The position numbers were made by a program, and so were the translations under genes. Shown one piece after another: positions 46,601 through 57,125 of a stretch of 64,000 bases of DNA; within the stretch, counting starts at the first letter, position 1, and each line of letters opens with the position of its first letter. The DNA is from Strongylocentrotus droebachiensis. Taxonomy: Eukaryota > Echinodermata > Echinoidea > Camarodonta > Strongylocentrotidae. The stretch spans positions 455,744-519,743 of the forward strand of contig JAVYIG010000593.1 in NCBI GenBank assembly GCA_035222895.1, given 5' to 3'. The notes beneath the pieces are model-generated. The model had not been told where the DNA came from and searched no databases. It worked only from the letters and a program-made list of their open reading frames with translations.

Positions 46601-48758
46601 ATGTCTTGTTGACATTTTAACTCTTGTGTGCCTGCATTGCAAACACCCAAACCTGTGCAAGACTACCCTTCATTTGTTTAAGAAATATTTCTCTAACTTA
46701 AAGATGCCCCTTGTATTTCACCAGTTTTGTTCAGTTTGTGGTTTCCTTTTAAATAAACAACAAAACAGCTGTCCATGTTGTCACAAACAAATTACAAGTA
46801 AGAAAGACAAGACATATTTCATTGAAATCCCCATTTTGGCACAGATACAAGCTTTGTTTCAACAAAAAGACTTTAGTGGTGATCTGCAACACAGATTTCA
46901 TAGAAAAAATGATGGTACGATTAGAGATATATATGATGGTCTCTTGTACAAGAAGTTTTCACAACCTGGTGGACTTCTACAAAACCCCAATAATATTTCA
47001 TTTATGTGGAATACTGATGGCGTTCCAATTTTTAAGTCCTCAAAATTTCAAATTTGGCCCCTTTATTTTTTAATCAACGAATTGCCCCCAACTAAAAGAT
47101 TTCTGAAAGAAAAAATGGTGATAGCAGGTTTGTGGTATGGTGAAGGTAAGCCACACATGAATACTTTTTTGAAACCTTTTCATACATCATTGCAAGACTT
47201 ATCATCTGGAGTTAATATCTGTAATTACCTGGGAATGGAACAAAAGGTTAAGGGCATTTTATTGTGTGGGACATGTGATATGCCTGCAAAATGCTCGGTC
47301 CTCAATATGACCCAATTTAATGGGTTATATGGATGCCCCAAATGCACCCAACCAGGGGAAGTCATAAGTGTTGGAAGAGGGCATGCAAGAGTGTTCCCTT
47401 GTGATTTGACCACATTAGATGACAGCAAAAGAACACATGACCAAACAAAAATGTGCGCAGAGCAGGCTTTTCAGATGGGAAAACCAATACTCGGAATAAA
47501 AGGTCCATCCTGGTTTTTGTACCATATGCCTGATTTGATAAATGGTACAGCTATTGACTGGATGCACCAGGTTCTTCTTGGAATAGTTAGAAGGCTTTTA
47601 AAACTTTGGTTTGATAGCAGCCATTCCAGTCAACCTTATAGTATATCCCACTTACTTTCTGCTGCAGATGCCCGTTTGAAGAATCTGAAACCTCCAAATT
47701 TCATTGGTCGAGTACCAAGAAGTATTAGGGATCACAGAAAATACTGGAAGGCATCAGAGTGTCGGTCATGGCTCTTCTACTACTCCCTACCAGTATTATC
47801 TGGTTTACTCCTTGACATGTATTTTCAGCATTATTTGCTTTTGGTGGAGGCTGTGTATTTACTTAATGTAGATTCCATTTCCCACGAAACTATCGATCAC
47901 TGTGAGCAAGTTTTACAACATTTTTGTATGATGCATGAAACCTTATATTCCAAAAGTGAGATGACATCAAATATTCACCAACTGCTTCATCTATGTGATG
48001 TTGTCAGAAATCTTGGTCCCCTTTGGGTTTATTCATGTTTTACCTTTGAATCGATTAATGGAGAATTATTGTCTTTGTTTCATGGTACACAAAATGTTGA
48101 TATGCAAATTGCTAACAGTGTGGCAATTTTCTTGAAGTATCCATTGCTTGTGCAAGATTTGAAACTGGATTCTGAAGTTGGAAAGTTTTTCTCTAGAATG
48201 AGATTCTCCTCACACAAATACAAGAAAGGTAAGCATATGTTTCATGATTACTATATTCTTGGTGTCACTAAGAAATACACCCTAAAAAGAATGGAACAAA
48301 CTGTAATACGGAGACTAGTCGGCCATGCAGTCTGCCGTGAGGTTCAATCTTTCTTAAGAGTAATGTGGGATAGCACGGTAATATGTTCAAAAGAATATAC
48401 TTTGGCCTACCAGCGAAATTCATACACTGTTATGTTTTATCAGGATGAAACCTTATCATTTGGTCGTGTTCATAAATACATAGAATTAACCCCTTCAGCT
48501 CCTTGTTCATGTGATGGTATCTGTTCATGTTCAATATATATTGCCCTTATTGAGAAGTTCCAGGTTGTAGATTTTCACCTATCAAATGATGACATGACAT
48601 CTGCTAAAGTAAGTCACCTTGTTCCTTGCAGAAAAGATGGCTTTGAATTAGTAGCAGTTGAAATAAAGGATATAATTGAATTATGTGTTTTCATGGAGAT
48701 TGATGATTGTGATTATTTGTATGTCGCTAAACGCCCCAATCAAGTAGAGAGAGATTAG
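43614..48758 (+). CDS. CACTA/EnSpm (tnp2-type) transposase, five exons, 957 aa
   Basis: Exons 43614-43845, 44308-44382, 45097-45165, 45502-45558 and 46318-48758. All four introns are GT-AG and phase 1, and they join in frame to the 812-codon last exon, whose own frame opens without an ATG. ATG 43614 is therefore the likely start. The N-terminus is basic (RVRRGRRG). Exons 2 and 4 each encode a WWD-x-P module after EAV, followed by a long acidic stretch. A two-part CxxC zinc motif lies at about residues 282-299. The tnp2 core shows WNTDGVPIFKSS (about 375), ELPPTKR, CDMPAKCSVLNMTQFNG (about 464-480), GCPKC and AIDWMHQVLLG (about 556). The C-terminal MTSNIHQLL to CFTFESINGELL region is typical of animal EnSpm proteins. 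It should cut and join element ends. No premature stop is seen. A domesticated copy is possible. Confidence 0.88.
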
Positions 48759-49462
48759 CATGATCATCAGTTGGCATCTGTATACAAAGGTGTTCGGACG
48801 CTTTAAGGCTAAGACTTATTTTGCCATACCTCTTTGTTTTATAAGCTATTTATAAGCTACATAAAAACGTGAGTATTATTATTATTATGTATTGTGTTCA
48901 TTACACTCTGTATATAATTGTATTGTGACTTGTCAAACCCTGAGTAGTGGTTGATTGGGTAACTCAATTGAATGCATGGTCTTTGTGAAGTGCTTACATA
49001 CAAATGATTCCATTCACCCATCATGAATAATTGTATTTCAAAAGGCAGAATGTGAAATTGCATAAAATGCCTATAAAATCTCTTAAATGTAACTTTATGT
49101 CAGCTGACATTTGCAGCAATAATTATTGTGAGAGCACTGAATAATCAAATCCATGGATACATTCTGTAAGATATAAAGTAAACTTGGTTCCTGGAAACCA
49201 TCATTTTGTTTCTCTTTTGTACGAGTCTCGAGAAATGTGTGCGACTTGATCATGTACATGTAACAACTTTTCCCCTCTTTATTGTACATAACTTATTGAA
49301 GAGTACTACTTGAAATGCAGATGCTTAGTATGCTTTCTAAAAGACTGGTAAGCTTAATTGCAATTAACTTCTCAAATTGTAGAATTGGTTTGCGAGTTGC
49401 GACGTGCCAGCTTGCAGGCGTGCAGTAGGTTCCATGTAAACAGTCGACTTTAAAATAGCAGG
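48759..49462. other. Region downstream of the transposase gene
   Basis: Non-coding 3' flank. A short ATT repeat lies at 48876-48888. From about 49390 it turns into GCAAGC/GCAGGC-rich DNA that leads into the minisatellite. No canonical AATAAA is obvious close to the stop codon. Confidence 0.45.
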
Positions 49463-49954
49463 CTTGCAAGATTTCAGTAAACTTTGCAAGCTTTCTGGCA
49501 TGCAGTAGGTTTCATGACCAATCTTGCAAGCCTACAAGCTTGCAGCCGTTTTTAAAATAGCGTGTTAGCCTGCAAGCCTTGCAGGCTTGCAAGATTTCAG
49601 TAAACTTTGCAAGCTTTCTGGCATGCAGTAGGTTTCATGACCAATCTTGCAAGCCTACAAGCTTGCAGCCGTTTTTAAAATAGCGTGTTAGCCTGCAAGC
49701 CTTGCAGGCTTGCAAGATTTCAGTAAACTTTGCAAGCTTTCTGGCATGCAGTAGGTTTCATGACCAATCTTGCAAGCCTACAAGCTTGCAGCCGTTTTTA
49801 AAATAGCGTGTTAGCCTGCAAGGCTTGCAGGCTTGCAAGATTTCCGTAAACTTTGCAAGCTTTCTGGCGTGCAGTAGGTTCCATGACCAATCTTGCAAGC
49901 CTGCAAGCTGCAAATGGACTTTAAAATAGCTTGCAGGCATGCAGCATTGGTCCT
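49463..49954 (+). repeat. Minisatellite, 123-bp unit, four copies
   Basis: CTTGCAAGATTTC starts at 49463, 49586, 49709 and 49832, giving an exact 123-bp period. Each unit contains TTTGCAAGCTTTCTGGC, CAATCTTGCAAGCC and TTTTTAAAATAGCGTG. The last unit is the most diverged. It shares the GCAAGCCTG word with the left minisatellite but is otherwise different. Confidence 0.93.
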
Positions 49955-50124
49955 CGCATGCATGCAGCAGGATAGGGCAGAAATTTAAAGCGAGTTTATA
50001 GCGAGCAATAAGCGAGCGTGTACAGTGCGCTAGCTAGCGATTGCTTATTAGGATAGCCACTAGCTAGTCACTAGCTTTCACTAGCTAGTCGGTAACTGCC
50101 GGCATGCCTAAATTTCTGTAAGGG
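49955..50124. repeat. Right terminal region with CTAG cluster
   Basis: GCGAGCAATAAGCGAGCG, GCGCTAGCTAGCGATTGC, CACTAGCTAGTCACTAGC and CACTAGCTAGTCGG are packed in about 110 bp, then the sequence ends in TTTCTGTAAGGG at 50124. Inverted counterpart of 32497-32704. Confidence 0.72.
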
Positions 50125-51560
50125 AAACCTGCGAGAGGTGTGTTCAGCGAAAGCGGCGTGCCCACCGGTCAGCTCCCTTGGTCAACATAAAAACTACTGC
50201 ACCTATGGAGTTGGTATGCATGGACTTCCTCTCCCTAGAACCTGATGACAAGAACACCACCAACATCCTTGTCATCACTGACCACTTCAGCAGGTATGCT
50301 CAGGCTTATCCTACTAAGGATCAGAAGGCCAAGACAGTGGCAAAGGTTCTGTGGGAGCAGTTCTTCATCCACTACGGTTTCCCGGAGAGGCTGCATTCTG
50401 ACCAGGGCAGGGATTTCGAGGCTAACTTAATAGCAGAACTGTGTCATATTGCCGGGATTCGGAAGTCCAGAACTACACCCTACCACCCACAAGGGAATGG
50501 CCAAGTCGAGAGATTCAACCAGACCCTCATCAATATGCTTGGTACGTTGGAGGACGCGAGGAAACAGGAATGGCGTCTCCATGTAAAACCCCTGGTCCAC
50601 GCCTATAATTGTACCAAGCATAGTGCTACCGGAATGTCTCCCTATCTTCTGATGTTTGGGAGGGAACCCCGACTGCCGATAGATGTACAGTTTGGGCTTG
50701 GAGATCAACAAGCTGCGGTTCCATCACACCATAAGTACATCCAGGGTCTGCGAGAACGGCTGAACCAAGCCCATAGGTTGGCTGCCGGTCAGGTTGAAAA
50801 GGCTGCCGCTTATCAAAAGAAGAGATATGACCGGACGGTTCGAGACCAAGCCCTCACAACTGGAGATAGGGTCCTCGTCAAAAATCTGGGTTTCAAGGGC
50901 AAGCACAAACTGGCTGACCGGTGGGGGTCTAGACAGTACATCATAGTCAGGAGGATAAGCAGTGACATGCCAGTCTATGTGGTGAAACCCATAGATGATA
51001 ATGGCCCCGAGCGGACACTCCATCGCAACCTTCTTCTACCATGCGGATTCCTCCCTCAGGAGCCTGATGTGGAAGTCGTGCAGCCCAAACCAGCTCCAAG
51101 ACCAAAGCCTCGTAGATCAAAGAGACTACCAACCAACACACAGCCTATTCCAACGTTACGATCTTCTAATGATGAATCTGAATCGGATATATTTCTTCCT
51201 GTGGATCCAGTTGTCATCCTAACTCGTCCCACTCCTGCCCCTCGACGACATAGCTTAATTCCTACCCCGTCTGGTCCAGAAGATCCAAATGCATCCCTGA
51301 ACCCTGACGCTCAGGAGTTTGTACCAGATCACCCTAATATTCTAGAACCCCAACCTCACATCACAGACCCTGATGATACGTTCCCAGTCACAGACACAGA
51401 AGATGAGCCAGAAGGACGCCCTAGAAGATCGTCAAGGAGACGTGTTCCCCCAGATCGTCTCTGGTATGGTACTCTTGGGAGGGCGAAATTTAAACTCATG
51501 GAAGAACACCTTGCTGTTCAAAAGCAGAGTCTAGTACTCCTACAGACCTGTTTGCGATAG
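50125..51560 (+). pseudogene. Ty3/gypsy pol fragment: integrase
   Basis: The frame opens directly at the junction with CERCVQRK, the CxxC half of the integrase HHCC zinc finger, so the frame starts well before any start codon. The integrase core follows with its three acidic residues: D in CMDFLSLE, D in LHSDQGRDFE and E in NGQVERFNQT. Then come a GPY/F-like module (GDRVLVKN to TLHRNLLLPCGF) and a proline-rich tail ending in RRSSRRRVPPDRLWYG. Gag, protease, reverse transcriptase, RNase H and the HH half of the zinc finger are absent, so the copy is 5'-truncated or interrupted at 50124. The remaining frame is intact to the stop at 51558-51560. Confidence 0.92.
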
Positions 51561-51597
51561 TTTTGTTTTAATTGCCATGGCGGGACGCCATGATTCT

Positions 51598-51609
51598 AGG
51601 AGGGGAGAG
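51598..51609 (+). other. Polypurine tract of the gypsy element
   Basis: AGGAGGGGAGAG lies immediately before the LTR start TGTCAG, the expected primer site for plus-strand DNA synthesis. Confidence 0.8.
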
Positions 51610-51903
51610 TGTCAGACCCTGTTTATTAACAAGGTTTGAGTAAACCTATATTGCTTTAAATTGTTACACCTCTCTTTGAATTATCCCTTTAAACCTTTTT
51701 TATGTTTCGACCACCTAGCTGGTATATGCCACTGGTGAAGGGAACAAAGAGACCCCTGTCCTATAGCCTATAGGCCTTGTTTATGTTAAAACCCAGACCA
51801 CTTCTTAATGACCAGTCGACACATTTACTGGTACTCCTTATCTTATGGATGGGGAATATTGGGGTTGTTTGCCTGGTTTGGGAGGAAGATTGGCTCTCCC
51901 TTT

Positions 51904-52033
51904 GAGAGCTAATTTGGACACCAGCGAGACAAGTCATATTTTTAGGAGAGTACAAGAACCATATTCTTGTACTGTTATTCCTTCTACTTTTAAATATTGT
52001 ATTCTTCGCCTGGTTGTCACCCTCCCTGAACAG
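51904..52033 (+). repeat. 130-bp direct repeat in LTR, copy 1
   Basis: Identical to 52678-52807 by eye. Contains a perfect 10-bp stem with a 5-base loop (AGTACAAGAA, CCATA, TTCTTGTACT). Copy 1 is followed by GTAAGA, which looks like a splice donor. Confidence 0.93.
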
Positions 52034-52529
52034 GTAAGACCCACTGTTTTCTAATTCCTTTTAATTCATTGCTAAGGCTGTAATCGAATATTGCCTTTTG
52101 TTATATAGTTATTCATTTTCACTATCATAAGTCTTCAGTAGTATTTTATTTGATAGAAGAAGTGAAATGATTTACATTCAGTCAGAATAGAATAGGATAT
52201 GTTCTATTTCAGTATGTTATACTGCCCTGATAATTATTCTTGGTTTACTCTAAGAAAGATATGATATATTTTTATTTCATCAACATAATAATTTGGCCTA
52301 ACTCAATTTGCCAAAGTTTAGTTATGTTCTGAACGTTTACATTATATTCCAGTCGAGATGAGACTTAGAATATAATAGCTTAGGTTTTACTTTATCATTT
52401 CATGACAATGATGTACAGTTGAGCTCATGTTTTGTAGCATAGTTATGTTGTGTTCTATACTACTCTGTATATATTTTATTCTTAGTTGGTTGTGAATAAG
52501 TTTATTAAGTTAGTTGTGTTCAACTCATT

Positions 52530-52565
52530 CTTTTCTCTCTCTCCCTCTCTCTCTTTCTCTCTCTT

Positions 52566-52606
<41 letters not shown>

Positions 52607-52609
52607 TTC
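52530..52609. repeat. CT microsatellite
   Basis: CTCTCTCTC with TTTCTC interruptions over about 80 bp between the two direct repeats of the LTR. Confidence 0.9.
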
Positions 52610-52677
52610 GATTCATTCTATTCATGTCGGGTTATAGAATTACATTTATTAAAATCTCATTGTTGAATTAATAATGG

Positions 52678-52807
52678 GAGAGCTAATTTGGACACCAGCG
52701 AGACAAGTCATATTTTTAGGAGAGTACAAGAACCATATTCTTGTACTGTTATTCCTTCTACTTTTAAATATTGTATTCTTCGCCTGGTTGTCACCCTCCC
52801 TGAACAG
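52678..52807 (+). repeat. 130-bp direct repeat in LTR, copy 2
   Basis: Second identical copy, followed by ATATTCGTCG. CTGAACAG at its end pairs with CTGTTCAG 12 bases later. Confidence 0.93.
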
Positions 52808-53307
52808 ATATTCGTCGCCCTGTTCAGCCCCTTAAAAGTCCTACTGTTTTAGACGAACGGAACTGGTTTAGACTGTCCCCCCTGTTACCAAGGCAACGCT
52901 CTTCGCCCTGGCTAAGAAGAACAGAAGGATTGATAGTTTTATACCTAAGATAATTATAGTCCCTTTCTTTTAAACCTTGTAAAGTTATTTTGCACGTATA
53001 TGTTAAGAGTTCTCACTGTTAGTTTGTGAAGCCTTGCATGTCGGCTAAAGATTCCGCTGATATATGTAACTATTATATGTTTATCAATACATGTTTTTAT
53101 GTATTATAATTATTATTTTGATGAGTGATATTTTGTAGCTTAACCTACCTTTGAGGTTAAGTGTTAATAAATCCTTTCTTTCGGATCTTTCACTCAAACT
53201 ACTCTGTGGAGATATCCTTATTTGTTTTCTTGTTTCTTTAACTAAAATCTCCTGTATAAAATAAACCCCTGAACTGGGTGCAGGTGAACAAGGATTTACC
53301 TGTGACA

Positions 53308-56300
53308 CATACAAATATGGTTTCTTCCCTCGTAGTCTTCTCAAGTCAATTCATCAACATTTCCTACATTTTTTCACAAGAAGGTTAACACTGATTCACA
53401 TACACGTCATCTACTATATCCTATCGTAAACTGGTCACACTCACAGCTATAGACCATTGCATCTTCATTTCAGTCACATTTCTTCCAACACTGACATTTG
53501 GAATATATCATGATTTTCTGTACACTTGCATACAGACCTTTACCGGTGCTACACTTCAAGCAGGCCATATCTCTTCAGTTCGGTGCAGATGCTATTGTTT
53601 ACGATGCCCTGGACAAACTGTCACTTCTCCTACATTCCACATATAGTGTGGCCGCAAAGACACCACAAACAACGATAGTGATATACGGCATCCTTAATCA
53701 GATCACAGCTAATCATGACTGTTCCTGAGCACGGCATAGATAGGAGGACTCTGGATACGTGTACCTGAAGATCAAGTGATGATGATGATGAAGATGGAGC
53801 CCGAAGACAGCTTTGCACCGTGCAGAAACAAAGTTTAAATCCCAGAGTGTAAATCCACAACACGCCAAACTATTTCTCCCGTTTCAAAGGCAGACAAATG
53901 CAGTTTCTGCGAGACGTCCGGTTACATACAATGTTAATGTTAGCATGGATAGAGAGAGAGTGAAGTTCATAGTTGGAGCTGGAATACAGTGAAGCTATAT
54001 TGGGCAGGGCTCTGGAGTGGGTGAAGCGGGAATAATTAGTCTGAAAAGAAAAAGGGGAACGGCTCTGATCTTAACTTGAGGGCTCAGCATGTACGGCCGA
54101 CTAACATTCCACAGCTAGCAGTCATCATGGCCGCTTCCAGTACATGACTATATGTATATTATGCCGACTTTGGCCTTGTTGCCCAATCAAGTTACTGTAA
54201 TGTGTGTAAACAATTTGTCTAAATCTACAAGGGACGGGCATGTGTAGGCGGGATCTGGACATGGGGGCGGAGAGAGAGAGAGTGATTGATGATTGTATAT
54301 AAATATTGCATGAAAAAAGGTAATGAAAAAAAGAAGGAAAAGAAAAGATAGATCCAGGGTAATCCAGGGTTAGGCTCCAAGTGTGCATAACTTGACAATT
54401 CCATATAAAATGAAACAAGGAAAAACAAGAAGAAGGAAAAAAACAAAGAAAACACATGCGAAGAAAAGAGAGAAAGACAGAAAAAATTCATAAATGAAAG
54501 GAAAAATACATTAAGTTACCAATAGAAGGAAAATAGCCTACTACTGATTTCAAGTATAATACTTCAAATCATAAACGCTCTTTCAACCGTGAATGCCTTC
54601 TCAACCTATGCTGGATACTTGGCAATCTTTGCTACCTAACTAAAATCTTATAATTAAATACAAGAGAAAATATCGATTACATTTTGCATTGAAATTTACA
54701 GTTTGCTAGTACTGCCTGTGTGCACAGAAAATGGGAAAGAAGTAGTTAGTGTAGTTTATAAGTTTGAGGAATATAATTTAAGAATTTTTCCAAAGGTATC
54801 AACAGAAAAAGGCAGTTTCACATGTACATGAAAGATTGTCCAATGTAAAAGAAACTAAATAATAAAACAAGAAGAAACAAACCTAACAACACCCCCTTCC
54901 CCCCCAAAAAAAAAATATACATTGCCACTTTAATTTTTAATTAATTGGCACACATGCACTGTAAGTACATGTAGAGTACTCCAGAACACATATCATGCTG
55001 TCTACTTCTGATGTGAACTGATTACATAATCAATCAATCAATCAGTCAATGAAGCTTTAAAACCCATATAGCAGGGCTCAACACTAAACAGGCACCTGGG
55101 ACACATTGGTGCCCAAAATCTAGGTCTAGACCCCCAACATGTCAACATTTCTACACAGGGCTCAGTGCATACATGTATGAAGACCCAAATATTTCAATCT
55201 GGACCCCAACTTATAAAGTTAGCATGTAGCCCTTGCTATAGAAATCACTACATGTACCTGTATAACTATACTTCTTTACAAGAACATGATATAACACCAT
55301 GATACAACAGGAGGGAATAAATAATACAACAGCAGGTTAAATGAACTTCTCTCTCTTTGTTAGTTACACATAACATATGATCTCTTTTTAATCCACAAAT
55401 AACATTTCATGCCATGTCTGAACAAACTTTTTGCCATCAGATTTCATCACCATAACATGATTTCAACAGTAACTTATCAAACAGACACAAATATCAGAGT
55501 GTTTATAATATAGCCATCTGCCATCTGTTACATAGGCAAATATTGTCTTCTGAGAGCTAGAAGAGGATTAACTCCACGTATCAGTGCATGAGCTAACACC
55601 CTTCTGGCGCTCAGCAGACAAATTGATCATGGCCTGGATTTTCTTGTTCTTATCTTGACATTTTGAACCCTAAGTTCCTAATTCGCAAAACATCAGAACG
55701 TGACATTCTTGCACCGTGACAAATGATTCAAACAGAACATGCCTTGTTAGGAATAACCACTTCACCCAATAAATCAATTCATGATTCATGATATAAACAC
55801 ATTATACAGCAAGAAAGTGCTACTCCTGCAGTTACTTCAAGGTCATTCGTAGATCATATTTGTCATATTTCCACAAGGAAAATGGGTGTTTATACATGTG
55901 AAGTTAAAAATAGCAAGTTTGAGTTTTGTCAAATTATGTCAATTTCCGTTTCTCCACAGTATCCAAATGACATCAAGAATTGAAGAGTTATGTGTTATTC
56001 TGCACATTACAGAGACTCTTTGTGTACATCCCACTTAAAGGAATGTTGGGCACCAAGACTCCAACAGGGCACTTTGCTTAAGAGTCAAGGTATGAATGTA
56101 AAATTCATATTACAATATATAGAATCTACTGCCATGCACAGCAGGTAACAATTTTTATGTTACAATCTAGATCAATTTCAAACTCCAAAGGAGACAAATT
56201 CAGAAGATCCTTGAAACTATTGGATGAAATTGTTGAGTTTTGTTAAGACATTGAACCGGCCTTGCCAGTGAAAGAAGATTGACATACAGGAGCATGAAAG

Positions 56301-56699
56301 ACATGTCATTGTCATGTTGATAACACATTTGATATTGAATCAGATATATTTATGTGGTTTCACATGTTAAATGGGTGTGTCAACTTCGACTTTCAACAGA
56401 GGAAGACCCTTTTAATACATCAATAAAGAAATAGGTTTTTGGAATAGGAGCTGAGAACAGACACATTCATTGTGTCCTCCCCCCCCCCCCCTTTAAAGAT
56501 TCGGTGAGGCTTTTACATTTTATAAAAATCTTTACATATGAAACTTTGTTCCTATGGGTTACCAAAATCTGTCCGTGTAATGATTTAAAAGACAATAATT
56601 TGTGAAGTATATATCTGTTTGGATCGAGAAGGGCATTAACTCATATCATTTGACACAGAGTTAACGCCCATGTAGCTCTAAAGTTCTAAACAGCCAATA
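53308..56699. other. Long gene-free stretch
   Basis: No supported gene. The minus-strand frames at 54125-54491 are low complexity (purine-rich plus strand). A CCCCC then AAAAA junction lies at 54899-54915 and a C run at 56478-56491. Confidence 0.45.
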
Positions 56700-57125
56700 C
56701 CGTTTTATGCCAAGGAGGCATGGCTATAAATAAAAATAAGAATAATGATTATTTGTAAAGTGCCATATCTCTTTTGCTAAATGCTCAAGGCACTGGGAGT
56801 GTACAAGAAATATACAAACAATTTCAAGTTTTCTATTCAATATCTGGTAGGTTTTCATCTGCAAAACGAGTGAGTCTGTTTGTTTAAAATGATAGGAACA
56901 GAACATGAGGCACATTTAATTTTCTTGTTACCCTCATTAATGTTATGAGCAAATTCTGTAGTGTACCTCAACTTGATGATGATGATGATGATGATGATGA
57001 ACAGCATTTGTATAGCGCCATTTATCTGCAAAAGCATTCAAAGGCGCCTGGCTCCCTCAATATGTCACATATTATTCGCAATGTTGCCGGAAAAGATAGG
57101 TTTTGAGTTCAGATTTAAAGGTATC
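56700..57125. repeat. Two dispersed-repeat fragments with GCGC-box motif
   Basis: TTATTTGTAAAGTGCCATAT then CTCAAGGCACTGG (56749-56798), and TTGTATAGCGCCATTTATCT then CAAAGGCGCC (57007-57048) share the same plan: a TATA-like lead, a GCGCC or GTGCC box, and a second box about 30 bp later. A related block is inverted at about 40774-40830. A TGA trinucleotide run precedes the second one (56976-57001). Probably 3' parts of a dispersed repeat family. Confidence 0.5.

Larger units (their letters stand above)
32497..50124. mobile_element. Candidate giant CACTA-type transposon with BEN gene
   Basis: Both ends begin with CCCTTACAGAAA when read inward (32497 on the plus strand, 50124 on the minus strand). 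Each then runs into DNA crowded with GCTAGC, CTAGCTAG and TAAGCGAG words, and next into minisatellites based on GCAAGC. Inside are two intact divergent genes, a tnp2-type transposase and a BEN-domain protein. Subterminal clusters of short repeats are a hallmark of CACTA elements, where they bind the element's own DNA-binding protein. Weak points: the ends are not CACTA, the perfect inverted repeat is short, and no target-site duplication is evident (left CCA, right AAA). Alternatively, two related non-autonomous repeats happen to flank two genes. Confidence 0.6.
51610..53307 (+). mobile_element. 3' LTR of the gypsy element (1698 bp)
   Basis: Starts TGTCAGACCC directly after the polypurine tract and ends CCTGTGACA, giving the 5-bp terminal inverted repeat TGTCA/TGACA. 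AATAAA signals occur near 53167 and 53262. It holds a perfect 130-bp direct repeat and a CT microsatellite, which explains its unusual length. The 3' end rests on the TG-CA rule and the matching TGTCA; no second LTR is available for comparison. Confidence 0.72.

Noticed and set aside
48900-48960. CACTA-type right end at TAGTG near 48947
   Set aside because: No matching inverted CACTA sequence was found upstream of the transposase gene, while CCCTTACAGAAA ends do match.
53498-53863. Small genes downstream of the gypsy LTR
   Set aside because: Short frames without recognisable domains or neighbours supporting a gene model.
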